Below are positions 36,041-46,098 of a stretch of DNA of 64,000 nucleotides, in pieces. This stretch comes from JARFVT01 sp036677425 (GTDB lineage Bacteria > Pseudomonadota > Alphaproteobacteria > UBA8366 > Aestuariispiraceae): NCBI GenBank assembly GCA_036677425.1, contig JARFVT010000013.1:434001-498000 (forward strand), given 5' to 3'. Below the pieces are notes generated by a model, which was given only the letters and a program-made list of their open reading frames with translations, made no database searches and was not told where the DNA came from. Each line of letters opens with the position of its first letter. Position 1 is the first letter of the stretch. A program made the position numbers and the translations under genes.

Positions 36041-37714
36041 ATGGTAAAATCTGATATTGATATCGCCCGCGAAGCCGATGTTAAACCAATTACATATATT
36101 GCTGAGAAGCTTTCTATCCCTGCTAGTGCATTGCGTCAATATGGCCCAGATAAGGCAAAATTAAGCTTTGATTTTATCGAAGAGATCAAAGATCGCACCG
36201 ATGGCAAGCTTATTTTGGTTACAGCAATTTCACCAACGCCAGCAGGTGAAGGAAAAACCACACCCACGGTTGGTTTAGGCGATGGATTAAATGCCATTGG
36301 TAAAAAAACCATAATGGCCTTGCGCGAGCCAAGTCTTGGCCCTTGTTTTGGCGTGAAAGGTGGTGCAGCAGGTGGTGGCTATGCCCAAGTTGTACCAATG
36401 GAAGAAATTAATCTTCATTTTACTGGCGATTTTCATGCCATTGGTGCGGCGCATAATTTATTATCGGCCTTGATCGATAATCATATTTATTGGGGTAATA
36501 AATTAGGTTTTGATGAAAGGCGCATCGCATGGCGGCGGGTGGTTGATATGAATGACCGCGCATTGCGTGATATTGTTTGTTCGCTTGGTGGTGTTGCCAA
36601 TGGTTTTCCGCGCCAAACAGGGTTTGATATCACAGTTGCATCCGAAGTTATGGCAATTTTTTGTCTGGCAAAAAATATTAAAGATTTGGAACAACGTTTG
36701 GGATCAATCGTTATTGGCTACACCCGCCAAAGAGAGGCTATATATGCAAAAGACCTTAATGCCCATGGGCCGATGACGGTTTTATTAAAAGACGCATTAA
36801 TGCCAAATTTAGTACAAACATTAGAAAATAACCCTGCCTTCATTCATGGCGGGCCATTTGCCAATATTGCCCATGGTTGCAATACGGTTTTGGCAACGAC
36901 TACGGCATTAAAATTGGCCGATTATGTGGTTACCGAAGCTGGGTTTGGCGCTGATCTTGGCGCAGAAAAATTCTTTGATATTAAATGCCGTAAAGCAGGT
37001 TTAAAGCCGAAAGTTGTGGTTTTGGTGGCGACAATTCGTGCATTGAAAATGCATGGTGGGGTTAATAAAAAACAACTTAACGGTGAAAATATAGAGGCAG
37101 TTAAGGCAGGTTTAGAGAATTTAGGCCGACATATTCGCAATATAGGACAATTTGGTGTGCCTTGTGTGGTTGCCATTAATCGTTTTACATTAGATAGTGA
37201 TGACGAACTTGCGGTAATTCAAGAATATGTAAAAGATTTTGGTGTTGAAGCAATAGAATGTAATCATTGGGCCGATGGTTCAAAAGGTACTAAAGAATTA
37301 TCGATAAAAGTTGCTGAACTTGCCGATAGTGGGGCTGCGCAATTTAGGCCGCTTTATAAGGATGATACATCATTATTCGATAAAATTAATACGATCGCTA
37401 AAAAAATATATGGTGCTGATAGTGCGATTGCCGATAAGAAAATTCGCACGCAATTACGTCAATGGGAAGATGAGGGCTATGGTCATTTACCAGTTTGTAT
37501 GGCAAAAACTCAATATAGCTTCTCAACGGATCCTGAATTATTAGGTGCGCCAACGGGACATTCCGTTCCTATCCGTGAGGTAAGATTATCGGCGGGTGCT
37601 GGTTTTATCGTTGTGGTTTGTGGTGCGATTATGACTATGCCTGGCCTACCTAGTGTTCCCGCAGCAAATTCTATTCATTTGGACGATGAGGGGCTTATTC
37701 AGGGTTTATTCTAA
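36041..37714 (+). CDS. fhs: Formate-tetrahydrofolate ligase
   Basis: The 557-residue enzyme makes 10-formyl-THF from formate, THF and ATP, or runs in reverse to release formate and ATP. It has the P-loop TPAGEGKTTPTVGLGDGL, LREPSLGPCFGVKGGAAGGGYAQVVPMEEINLHFTGDFHAI, and KFFDIKCR. It starts after TGAGGA. With the methyl-THF transferase and MetF-like genes at 30.6-34.5 kb it completes a route by which methyl groups could be oxidised to formate with ATP formation. That link is inference, since the cyclohydrolase/dehydrogenase (FolD) is outside the window. Intact. Confidence 0.97.
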   Translation: MVKSDIDIAREADVKPITYIAEKLSIPASALRQYGPDKAKLSFDFIEEIKDRTDGKLILVTAISPTPAGEGKTTPTVGLGDGLNAIGKKTIMALREPSLGPCFGVKGGAAGGGYAQVVPMEEINLHFTGDFHAIGAAHNLLSALIDNHIYWGNKLGFDERRIAWRRVVDMNDRALRDIVCSLGGVANGFPRQTGFDITVASEVMAIFCLAKNIKDLEQRLGSIVIGYTRQREAIYAKDLNAHGPMTVLLKDALMPNLVQTLENNPAFIHGGPFANIAHGCNTVLATTTALKLADYVVTEAGFGADLGAEKFFDIKCRKAGLKPKVVVLVATIRALKMHGGVNKKQLNGENIEAVKAGLENLGRHIRNIGQFGVPCVVAINRFTLDSDDELAVIQEYVKDFGVEAIECNHWADGSKGTKELSIKVAELADSGAAQFRPLYKDDTSLFDKINTIAKKIYGADSAIADKKIRTQLRQWEDEGYGHLPVCMAKTQYSFSTDPELLGAPTGHSVPIREVRLSAGAGFIVVVCGAIMTMPGLPSVPAANSIHLDDEGLIQGLF

Positions 37715-37748
37715 TATATTTAGCCTAGTTGAATATATTATAAAATTT

Positions 37749-37790
37749 AAAATACTGTGGTTTGAAGGCTGCGGTATTTTAGTTTTTATT
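37749..37790. terminator. Bidirectional hairpin between fhs and the 83-aa gene
   Basis: AAAATAC at 37749-37755 pairs with GTATTTT at 37774-37780, extended by a G-U and a G-C pair. AGTTTTTATT follows on the plus strand, and an A/T-rich run lies on the other side. The position between convergent genes fits shared termination. Confidence 0.55.
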
Positions 37791-38030
37791 ATTTCTCTGT
37801 TCAGTAATTTTTTTGCATGCAGCCCCCGCATCACCATAAATTCGACCTTCAAGCGATAATTCTAAAAACCTGATATAATCTTTTTGATTATCTATGGCTA
37901 ATTTTGCATGACTGATTAATTCAAATGGCGATTGTGCGTTTAAATTATATTTATGGATAAGCTCCAACATTTCATTTGTAATGCGGCTTAGCTTTTTTTG
38001 AATTTCTGGTAATTCGGGTGTTTTAAACAT
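37779..38030 (-). CDS. Hypothetical protein (83 aa)
   Basis: I do not recognise this family. The product is hydrophilic and predicted helical, with KLSRITNEMLELIHKYNL and ending EGRIYGDAGAACKKITEQRNNKN. There is no signal peptide, membrane segment or cysteine motif. No good ribosome site precedes the ATG. Its stop codon lies within the fhs terminator hairpin. Coding status is supported mainly by the balanced composition and the absence of a competing frame. It is divergent from the 89-aa gene. Confidence 0.5.
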   Translation of the reverse strand: MFKTPELPEIQKKLSRITNEMLELIHKYNLNAQSPFELISHAKLAIDNQKDYIRFLELSLEGRIYGDAGAACKKITEQRNNKN

Positions 38031-38132
38031 ATTCTATATTCTATATACTATACTCTATATTTTGTTAAATTTATAATATGTTATATATAATGCATCGAGC
38101 TTGATGTAAATTTAAAATAGAAGGATTATTTA

Positions 38133-38402
38133 ATGACAAATTTTTTAATTTCTGATGAAAATCCAAAAGGCTTTCGCCTTGAAGATATTCTTACTGCCTT
38201 ACGCAAAGATGTTATATTGCGTTGTGTTAAAATTACTGATGATCGCCGCCCAGAAGCCCAACATGTATTAGTCAATAATGTAAATATTCTTGGCTTTTTA
38301 AATGAATCAATTGAATTAGCCGAAAATTCAACACAGATTTTGGATAAGGCATTTGGACCAAGCCAAACAAATAGCGGTGGCGACCCGCGCATTGGTGATT
38401 AA
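38133..38402 (+). CDS. Hypothetical protein (89 aa)
   Basis: The family is not recognised. A good AGAAGGA site precedes the ATG by about eight bases. The soluble product shows RLEDILTALRKDVILRCVKITDDRRPEAQHVLVNN, an amphipathic start and a Gly/Asn-rich end (GPSQTNSGGDPRIGD). It has no catalytic motif. The nucleotide-sugar dehydrogenase follows after 52 bp on the same strand. It is likely a genuine lineage-specific protein. Confidence 0.65.
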   Translation: MTNFLISDENPKGFRLEDILTALRKDVILRCVKITDDRRPEAQHVLVNNVNILGFLNESIELAENSTQILDKAFGPSQTNSGGDPRIGD

Positions 38403-38454
38403 TTATAAATAATAATTAGCAGATTATATTTAGCAAAATTTTAATGAGATTAAA

Positions 38455-39750
38455 ATGAATATTATTGCAAAAACAGACCGCATTATTGCCGTCATTGGGC
38501 TTGGTTATGTTGGTTTGCCCGTGGCAGTGTCTTTTGCCCGCGCTGGCTATATGGTGATTGGATTTGATATTGATAATGGCCGAATTTCTGAATTAAAAAA
38601 CAATCATGACCGTACTAATGAAATAGATATTGACGATATTACTCATGCAACGCTTTGTTATAGCTGTGATATGTCAGATATTAAAAATGCTAATTTTTTT
38701 ATTATTACCGTACCAACACCAATTGATTGCGCCAATAGGCCAGATTTAAGTGCATTATTTTCAGCATCAAAAACAGTCGGGCAAGCATTAAATAAAGGTG
38801 ATATTGTAGTATATGAATCGACCGTTTACCCTGGTGCTACTGAAGATGAATGCGCGCCAATATTAGAAGAATTCTCAGGGTTGCAAGTTGGCGTTGATTT
38901 TAAAATTGGTTATTCACCAGAGAGAATAAATCCTGGTGATAAACAACATCGTTTTGAAAATATAAAAAAAGTCGTATCGGCAAGTGATAATGAAGCATTA
39001 GAAATTATCACGCAAACATATGGTAGTGTGGTTCATGCGGGAATTCACCAAGCGCCAACAATAATGACAGCAGAGGCGGCAAAGGTTATTGAAAATACGC
39101 AACGTGATTTAAATATTGCCTTTATGAATGAATTATCTTTGATTTTTTCAAAGCTTGGCATTGATACCAATGCGGTTTTAGAAGCAGCAGCGACAAAATG
39201 GAATTTTTTACCATTCACTCCAGGGTTAGTTGGCGGCCATTGTATCGGCGTTGATCCTTATTATTTGACCTATAAAGCAGAAATATTAGGATATCAACCC
39301 GATGTGATTTTATCGGGAAGGCGGGTTAATGATGGTATGGGGGTACATATTGCTATGCAGGCCATTCGTCATATTATAAGAAATAAAATAAATGATGCTA
39401 ATATTGTAATATTAGGGCTGACATTCAAAGAAAATGTTCCTGATATAAGAAATAGCAAGGTTGTTGATATCATGTCAAAATTACTAGATTTTGGCGTTAA
39501 TGTTCAAATACATGATCCATTGGCTTGCCCAATCGAGGCATTAAATCAATTTAATATAAGCTTAGCCAAAATGGATAACCTTAAACCAGCAGATATTTTA
39601 ATAATTGCTGTGCCGCATCAAGAATATAAAGAAAATGGCTGGCCAGCCGTTCTTGCAATGTTAAATGGCACATCAAGTATGGTTATGGATATTAAGGCAA
39701 TGCTTGATTGCAAGTATAAACCAGATAATTTATTATTGTGGCGATTATAA
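38455..39750 (+). CDS. Nucleotide-sugar (UDP-GalNAc/GlcNAc-type) dehydrogenase
   Basis: The 431-residue UDP-sugar 6-dehydrogenase has the Rossmann motif IGLGYVGLPVAVSFA, the central helix with EAAKVIENTQRDLNIAFMNE, and the catalytic Cys263 in GGHCIGVDPYYL. The C-terminal domain includes LGLTFKENVPDIRNSK. The NTQRDLNIAFMNE and GGHCIGVDPYYLT patterns are those of the WbpA/TviB/WbpO group acting on UDP-HexNAc, giving a uronic acid for surface polysaccharide. No other polysaccharide gene is adjacent. Intact. Confidence 0.9.
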   Translation: MNIIAKTDRIIAVIGLGYVGLPVAVSFARAGYMVIGFDIDNGRISELKNNHDRTNEIDIDDITHATLCYSCDMSDIKNANFFIITVPTPIDCANRPDLSALFSASKTVGQALNKGDIVVYESTVYPGATEDECAPILEEFSGLQVGVDFKIGYSPERINPGDKQHRFENIKKVVSASDNEALEIITQTYGSVVHAGIHQAPTIMTAEAAKVIENTQRDLNIAFMNELSLIFSKLGIDTNAVLEAAATKWNFLPFTPGLVGGHCIGVDPYYLTYKAEILGYQPDVILSGRRVNDGMGVHIAMQAIRHIIRNKINDANIVILGLTFKENVPDIRNSKVVDIMSKLLDFGVNVQIHDPLACPIEALNQFNISLAKMDNLKPADILIIAVPHQEYKENGWPAVLAMLNGTSSMVMDIKAMLDCKYKPDNLLLWRL

Positions 39751-39825
39751 CATATTATCAATATAGTTTAGTTTGAATGATGCTATATAGCTATTAGTTG
39801 TTTTTAATTTTTAGGGCAATATGCG

Positions 39826-40653
39826 ATGATTGATAATAATGATGTAGTCGGGGGAAAAGTAAAAAAAACTTCTAAAGAAATAGTCAAAGCTTTGATGAAT
39901 GATTTTCTTGATGATACGCGTGAACGTCTTGGCTTTATGGAAGAAGTTTTAAATAGCTTGCATGATAATACAAGTTCGGTTGCGGATGCTTTAACTATCA
40001 TAAAAAGAGAGGCGCATAACATTAAAGGAATTTCATATACCTTTGATTTTGCAATAGTCTCAAAAATAATGCACCAGCTAGAAGATTATTTAGATATTGC
40101 ACCATTTAATACGACTGTTCAATGGCAAGATGCGCAGATGTATATTGATACAGCTGAAAAAATCATTAATTCATCTATTCCATATGATGATTTTATGGCA
40201 AAAGAAATTTTATCTTCTCTGCCTAATTATACTAAGAATAAAATATTAAAAAACTCTGCTGATGCAGCAAATATTTTACTTGTAAGTCATTCACGGACAA
40301 TATCCTTAAAGGTACAAACTGAATTATTAAATCTAGGGTTTAATATCATAATTGAAAAAGATCCATTTGTTGCTTTGACATCGATAGTTAAATTAAAACC
40401 AAATTTAGTTATTGCATCGGAAGAATTAGAGGGGCTTAGTGGAATTAATTTATTACGTGTAATACAATCAATAACATCATCTGATGAAATTAATGTTATG
40501 TTATTGTCAAGTTTTGATAATTGCATTTTGAAAAGCCGTGGTTTACCAGAAAATATCCCAGTGGTTAGTCTTGGTAATAGCTTAAATACTGAATTAAGAG
40601 CAGCATTATCATTGCTTTCATTTCCTAAAATAATACCAGATTATTTAATATGA
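39826..40653 (+). CDS. Hpt domain + degenerate receiver domain protein
   Basis: Residues 20-115 form a histidine phosphotransfer domain with the phosphorylatable His64 in REAHNIKGIS. Residues 148-270 have receiver-like topology (NILLVSHSRTISLKVQTELLNLGF; PNLVIASEELEGLSGINLLRVI). The acidic pair after strand 1 is replaced by Ser-His, and the phospho-acceptor Asp position reads Ser or Ala (IASEE). The receiver is thus a pseudo-receiver that should not accept phosphate. The protein could be a phosphorelay shuttle whose second domain only docks a partner. No kinase is nearby. It stands alone with AT-rich gaps on both sides. Confidence 0.8.
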   Translation: MIDNNDVVGGKVKKTSKEIVKALMNDFLDDTRERLGFMEEVLNSLHDNTSSVADALTIIKREAHNIKGISYTFDFAIVSKIMHQLEDYLDIAPFNTTVQWQDAQMYIDTAEKIINSSIPYDDFMAKEILSSLPNYTKNKILKNSADAANILLVSHSRTISLKVQTELLNLGFNIIIEKDPFVALTSIVKLKPNLVIASEELEGLSGINLLRVIQSITSSDEINVMLLSSFDNCILKSRGLPENIPVVSLGNSLNTELRAALSLLSFPKIIPDYLI

Positions 40654-40827
40654 TTTAATATATTATTAGATCAATAATGGAATATATTTTACAGTAATTT
40701 TTATATAATGAAGAATAATCAAACATTCAAAATATCAACGAGCTATTGTATGAATATTAAAAATATATAATATTAATTATAATTTAATTTAGCATGAAAC
40801 AATATTTATATTATAGGAGTCCAAAAT

Positions 40828-42003
40828 ATGTCAAAAGTTGTTATAGTTAGTGCGCTAAGAACACCCGTTGGTGCATTTAATGGCGCATTTGCCAGTGTCA
40901 GCGCCGATTATTTAGGTAGCGTTGTAATCAAGGCTGCGTTGGAAAATACCAATATTGCACCAGAAGATATTGACGAAGTTATTTTAGGTCAAGTATTAAC
41001 CGCAGGACAAGGGCAAAATCCAGCCCGTATTGCCGCCATTAATGCGGGCATTCCTGATAGTAAAACCGCGTTGCAAATCAATCAATTATGCGGTTCTGGA
41101 CTAAGGTCAATCGCCCTTGGATATCAAGCAATTATGACCGGTGATGCCAATATTATTATTGCGGGTGGGCAAGAAAATATGAGCAAATCACCGCATGTGG
41201 CTCATTTACGTAATGGTCAAAAAATGGGTGATCTTAAATTTGTCGATTCGATGATTGATGATGGTCTAACTTGCGCTTTCAATGGTTATCATATGTGTAA
41301 TACATCAGAGAATATTGCCAATTAATGGAATTTAAGCCGTGCTATGCAAGATGAATTTGCGGCTAAATCACAACAAAAAGCCGAGGCGGCAATGTCTGCT
41401 AATAAATTCAATGACGAGATTGTTCCAGTTACAATTAAAAATCGTCGTGGTGATGTGGTTGTTGATACGGATGAATATCCAAAGGCGGGTATTACCGCCG
41501 AAAAACTGGGTAAATTACGCCCTGCTTTTGCCAAGGATGGCAGCGTTACAGCGGGCAATGCCTCTGGCATCAATGATGGTGCCGCTGTGGTTATTTTGAT
41601 GAGCGCGAGCGAGGCAAAAAAACGCGGGCTTAAGCCACTTGCAAGCATTAAATCATGGGCAACAGCTGGCGTTGACCCTGCGATAATGGGTACGGGGCCA
41701 ATACCATCATCACGCGCCGCATTGAAAAAAGCGGGCTGGAGCGTTGATGATTTGGATTTAGTTGAATCAAACGAAGCATTCGCCGCCCAAGCATTGGCTG
41801 TTAATGCCGATATGGGTTGGGATACTGACATGGTGAATGTTAATGGCGGCGCAATTGCCATTGGGCATCCGATTGGCGCATCTGGTACAAGAATTTTTGT
41901 ATCATTATTGCATGAAATGCAACGCCGTGATGCTAAACATGGCCTTGCGACACTTTGCATTGGTGGCGGTATGGGGATTGCCATGTGCGTGGAACGCGCA
42001 TAA
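40828..42003 (+). pseudogene. phaA: Acetyl-CoA C-acetyltransferase (thiolase) interrupted by one in-frame TAA
   Basis: The gene spans 392 codons, the length of PhaA/AtoB thiolases. It starts after TAGGAG and carries the nucleophile Cys88 (QLCGSGLRS), His347 (GHPIGASG) and Cys377 (CIGGGMG), matching the usual C89/H348/C378 spacing. Codon 166 (41323-41325) is TAA, exactly where family members read N(I/V)A.(Q/K)W; CAA to TAA would explain it. The following WNLSRAMQDEFA continues in the same frame and everything downstream is intact. The enzyme condenses two acetyl-CoA, or cleaves acetoacetyl-CoA. Unless the stop is suppressed, only two inactive fragments (165 aa, and 219 aa from a downstream ATG) can form. 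Confidence 0.9.
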
Positions 42004-42437
42004 TAAGGCCTTGCGTGGACAAGCGCATAAATAATAATATAATTATATTGATTGGGCGGCGGCTGTGAAGTCTGCCGTCTAATTTATTTTTACCATTATT
42101 ACTTGCTTGAATAATAATAAATCATCAAACAAAATAAGCAAAATATATCATTGTTAAGTCAATGTTTTAAAAACATAAATAACTTTATATTAGCAAATAT
42201 TTATTCTCTAGCTTTGCAGCTAAACTGCGGCTTACGCTGTTATATTTTTATTATATTTTGTAACTAGCTATTGAATTAGTGAAGAACCAAAATATATCAC
42301 TTCATGAGCATAAGGAAAAATAATAAAAAATATAAAGGTCGGAAGGGTAAATTATTTATCATATCTTATTATATGAATAGGTTAGATAGAATATTCATTA
42401 ATTTGGTTTGTAGATAATTTATAATTTATAATTTGCA
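42004..42437. other. 434-bp intergenic region between thiolase and secretion island
   Basis: The gap holds the thiolase terminator near 42058. AT-rich sequence follows without an ORF, tRNA or recognisable att-like duplication. The promoter of the two-partner secretion genes is probably near its 3' end, but no convincing -35/-10 pair was found. No Shine-Dalgarno precedes the first exoprotein gene. Confidence 0.5.
42058..42092 (+). terminator. Factor-independent terminator after the thiolase gene
   Basis: GGCGGC at 42058-42063 pairs with GCCGTC at 42074-42079 (one G-U pair) around a ten-base loop. TAATTTATTTTTA follows. It lies 55 bp after the thiolase stop. Confidence 0.65.
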
Positions 42438-44465
42438 ATGATAATTTTTCAATTAATCATAATGACAATATTTTTAATATTATCCATCAATCCAATTAAT
42501 GCGGATATTATTATTGATGGTACAACTGCGACGACTGTTTCCATTAATGTTAATGGTGCGACATTGATTGGCATTGCGCCAAAAGACATAAATTCCATCA
42601 GCCATAATAGATATGATGAATTCTCGGTCAATTCGCATGGGGTGAAGCTTGATAATAGCGATATTTTTGCTCGTACTATCATTAACGAAGTAACATCAAA
42701 TAAAAGATCGATATTAGCGGGAAAAATAGAAATATTAGGTTTAAATGCTAATTTAATTATCGCTAATCCAAATGGAATAACTGCAAATGGTGTTGAATTT
42801 ATAAATACATCCGGTGTTGTCCTTGGTGCAGGGGCAGTAGAATATAAAAATTATGGTAATTCCCCGTTAACGCGCCGCGCAAATGCAATTTTAAATACTC
42901 GCAGTGATATAAAGATCAAAGATGATGGCGCATTTGGCAATATAGTTTCCTTGCAATTGCTTGCCAATAAAATAAAAATTGATGGAATATTAAACAATAA
43001 TAAAATAATGAATTTTGCTAATTATATACCTGACATTAAAATTATTGCAGGTCATAATAAATTTGAATTTGACTCATCAAGCGTACTTGTTAATGCATCA
43101 CAACAATGGGTTAGCAAAATAACAAATAATAATATTACTACTAATGATAATAGCAATATTGATGAAGTAATATTGGTTGATATTACCGCAAATGGTAAAA
43201 TAACTGCGGGACAAATTGCCATTGAAGTAACAACAAATGGCGCGGGGGTAAGTTACGCTGGTACAAGCATGGCGAATATTGGTAATTTTGATATCCTGGC
43301 TATGGGTGATGTCGAAATAAAATCGGGTAATATTTCTTCTAATCAGCATATAAAGATTAATGCCCAACAAATTGCTGTGAGTTCTGATAAAAACAATAAC
43401 AATCAAATAAAAATTGAAGCATTTAATGGCAGCGTATATATGAATGCCAATGCTGGTGATATCAATATCACTGATGCACTTATTTATGGTGAAAAATCCA
43501 ATGATAGTGATATTTCCATAAAAGGTGGAGTTCACCTTAACGCAAGCAATGACATAATATTAACTTCGCGTGATCCAAAAAAACTGGCTATTTTATTTTC
43601 ATCAAATGGCGATACATATCTCGAGGCAAAAAATAATATCATCAATAACACGGGGCGAATTATATCAAATGGTAAAACCACATTAAAAGCAGGAAATAAA
43701 ATTGCCAATATTACTAATGTCATCACAAATGAAAATACGGGCATTAAAAAAACATTTTACCGTAAGAAAAAAAGGCTTTGGTATTCCTTATGGCAATTAA
43801 AACGTAAGGAAACTGGCTTTAAGATAAAATATGCAACCCCCGTTATAAAAAATCAACTTGGCTATATCATTGGCGATTCAATTGATTTAAAAGCCGATAT
43901 AATTGAAAATATTGGTGGTGAAATTAATGCTAATGACGGCGATATAACCGTAAAAAGTAAAATATTTTTAACCGAAGGAGTGATGATAGGAGAGGCAATA
44001 TCAACCCGAAGCTGTGGGGTTTTTATTTGTAATTCGAAGGGCAGATCAAATGTAAAGCTTTTAGCAGGGATAGTGAATGCCAGTAATAATATTAATATAT
44101 ATGCGACAGAAAACTTTACCAATAATGGGGGAAAAGTTAATGCATATAACAATTTACGTATTAATAGCCCAAAAATTGAAACCACAGCAAAAAGATTACC
44201 AGTGATCATTAGCAGACCAGGTGGCTTATTCCATTTATTTGGTCGCCATACATGGATCTATGAAGAAGACTTAGGTGGAAAAATAGCTGCAAATTTTGGT
44301 GATTTATATTTTAAAACTGCGCAACCAATTAGGGTAACGGCCGGTTTGATTTCATGGGGTAAAAAATTATATTCTGATTATAAAATTGAAGAAATTTATA
44401 AAAAACCTGTATTAAACCAGGTTGGTAAATATCAAATGAATGTTTTATGGGGGGTGTTGCCATAA
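42438..44465 (+). CDS. Short TpsA-type exoprotein (filamentous hemagglutinin N-terminal domain)
   Basis: The 675-residue protein has a signal peptide (about residues 1-22), then a two-partner-secretion domain: NRYDEFSVNSHGVKLDN, IINEVTSNKRSILAGKIEILG and the hallmark LIIANPNGITANGVEFIN. Beta-helix-like repeats rich in NI.A...I follow, with no C-terminal toxin or protease domain. Secretion across the outer membrane by the adjacent TpsB is expected. It is small for a TpsA. Its TAA overlaps the ATG of tpsB (TAATG), so the two are translationally coupled. Function once outside (adhesin, cargo or decoy) is unknown. ATG 42462 is an alternative start that would still keep a short signal sequence. 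Confidence 0.85.
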   Translation: MIIFQLIIMTIFLILSINPINADIIIDGTTATTVSINVNGATLIGIAPKDINSISHNRYDEFSVNSHGVKLDNSDIFARTIINEVTSNKRSILAGKIEILGLNANLIIANPNGITANGVEFINTSGVVLGAGAVEYKNYGNSPLTRRANAILNTRSDIKIKDDGAFGNIVSLQLLANKIKIDGILNNNKIMNFANYIPDIKIIAGHNKFEFDSSSVLVNASQQWVSKITNNNITTNDNSNIDEVILVDITANGKITAGQIAIEVTTNGAGVSYAGTSMANIGNFDILAMGDVEIKSGNISSNQHIKINAQQIAVSSDKNNNNQIKIEAFNGSVYMNANAGDINITDALIYGEKSNDSDISIKGGVHLNASNDIILTSRDPKKLAILFSSNGDTYLEAKNNIINNTGRIISNGKTTLKAGNKIANITNVITNENTGIKKTFYRKKKRLWYSLWQLKRKETGFKIKYATPVIKNQLGYIIGDSIDLKADIIENIGGEINANDGDITVKSKIFLTEGVMIGEAISTRSCGVFICNSKGRSNVKLLAGIVNASNNINIYATENFTNNGGKVNAYNNLRINSPKIETTAKRLPVIISRPGGLFHLFGRHTWIYEEDLGGKIAANFGDLYFKTAQPIRVTAGLISWGKKLYSDYKIEEIYKKPVLNQVGKYQMNVLWGVLP

Positions 44466-46081
44466 TGTTATTTAACTCTCCATATATTTATACATTTATA
44501 ATTTATTTCCCAATTATAATTTATTTTATATCGACCAGTTTAGTCGCTGCAAATGCAGCATCTTTAAAACAAATTGTTATTATTAGAACTCATGAAAATA
44601 TTTCAACCAAATTAATTCCAAAATATGGTGAATGCAAAGAATTTAAACGCATAGAAATCATTGGTGATTTAATTTTTGAAAATATAAAAATTAAAAATAT
44701 AATACGGCCATTTGCCTATAAATGTTTAAGTAATATTTTAATTGAAACTATGATGGGATATTTAAATAAGGCCTATGCCGATGATGGTTATGTTACTACG
44801 CAAGTTTATATACCTAAACAAGATATTTCAACCAAGATATTTAAAATGCAAGTGGTTGCTGGAAGAATAGAATCCATTGAAATTGACAAAAATCAACCAT
44901 TATATAAGCGGCAAGTAGCATTAGCATTTCCTGTAAATACAGGTGATATTTTAAATATAGAATATTTACAACAGGGTATCGATAATATAAAAAAACGACC
45001 TTCAAAAAATGTAGCACTAAAACTACTGCCAGGCAATAAAGCGGCGATGTCAAAAGTTATAATATCGGCAGTTGATCAACTTCCGTGGCGACTTAGTTAT
45101 GATCCAATATAATTGTATTATCATGGCGTCAAAAGAAAAACTAATGATATTGCCTTTGAATGTGATAATATGGTCGGCATTAATGACGGCTTTATATTAT
45201 CCTGTGGTGGTGGCGATAATAGCAACAACCTGAATGCATCTATCACCGCGCCAATAAAATGGGTCGATTTTACATTAACATCTGATTATTCAGAATATTT
45301 ATCGGTACTTACCAAGACGACAGAATTATTTGGTCAAAGTTATAATATAGCCGCCAATATGGATTATATATTATCGCGCAGCCCCAATGATAAATTAATT
45401 GCAAATTTTAATATTAGCAAAAGAATGTCTGACCGCTATATCAATAATAATCATTTAACGCCGCAACGGCTTTCTGTATTAAAAATTGGCTTGAAGCATA
45501 TTAAAAGCATTAAGAATTTAAATTTAATCAGTCATATAGGCTTTTCCAAAGGGCTTAGTTTATTTGGCGCACAAAAAGACCCAGCAAGCGCGACAATATC
45601 GACACCAAGGGCACAATTTTTTCTTCTAACTGCTAATGCCAGCCTTAATTATGTATTTAAAAATATAGCAAGCATCAGTTCAAAATGGAATTTTCAATGG
45701 TCTCAAGATGCGCTTTATTCTGATCAACAATTAAATTTAGGCGATGTTTCTGCAACAAGGGGAACGGGTCATGCTGGTTTAAATGCAGATATTGGTATTG
45801 CGACACAACATCAAATTGGTTTTCGATTTAGTAGCAAGTCATCACCGCTTTTTTCAAGCTTTTTAGCTAAATTTGAACCCTATCTATTTTTGGATGCTTC
45901 GGCAGGTAAAAATATTGCAAATGCCCGTAAATATTATGCTTAATCAATCGGTGGTGGATTAAAATTTGAAAATAAATATTTAAATTTTGAAATATCGATT
46001 GCCAAACCAATAGTAATATTTGGCGGAATTAATGGTTCAAAGAAACCGACATTTAAAATAAACTCAATTATAAAATTTTAA
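44465..46081 (+). pseudogene. TpsB outer-membrane transporter (FhaC/ShlB-like) with two in-frame TAA codons
   Basis: Starting at ATG 44465 (overlapping the previous stop), the frame runs 538 codons. It has a signal peptide to about residue 31 (LVAANA), a POTRA domain with NKAYADDGYVTTQVYIPKQD and AGRIESIEI, a beta-barrel with a VRGF-like loop (SATRGTGHAGLNADIG), and a final SIGGGLKFENKYLNFEISIAKPI ending in Phe, the OMP C-terminal signature. The length is right for FhaC. TAA codons interrupt it at 45110-45112 (codon 216) and 45941-45943 (codon 493). Both sit in an otherwise open frame and the second is compatible with a former CAA. If the stops are real the barrel cannot form and neither TpsA could be secreted. 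Confidence 0.88.
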
Positions 46082-46098
46082 CTTTTAAGGAGAATAAT

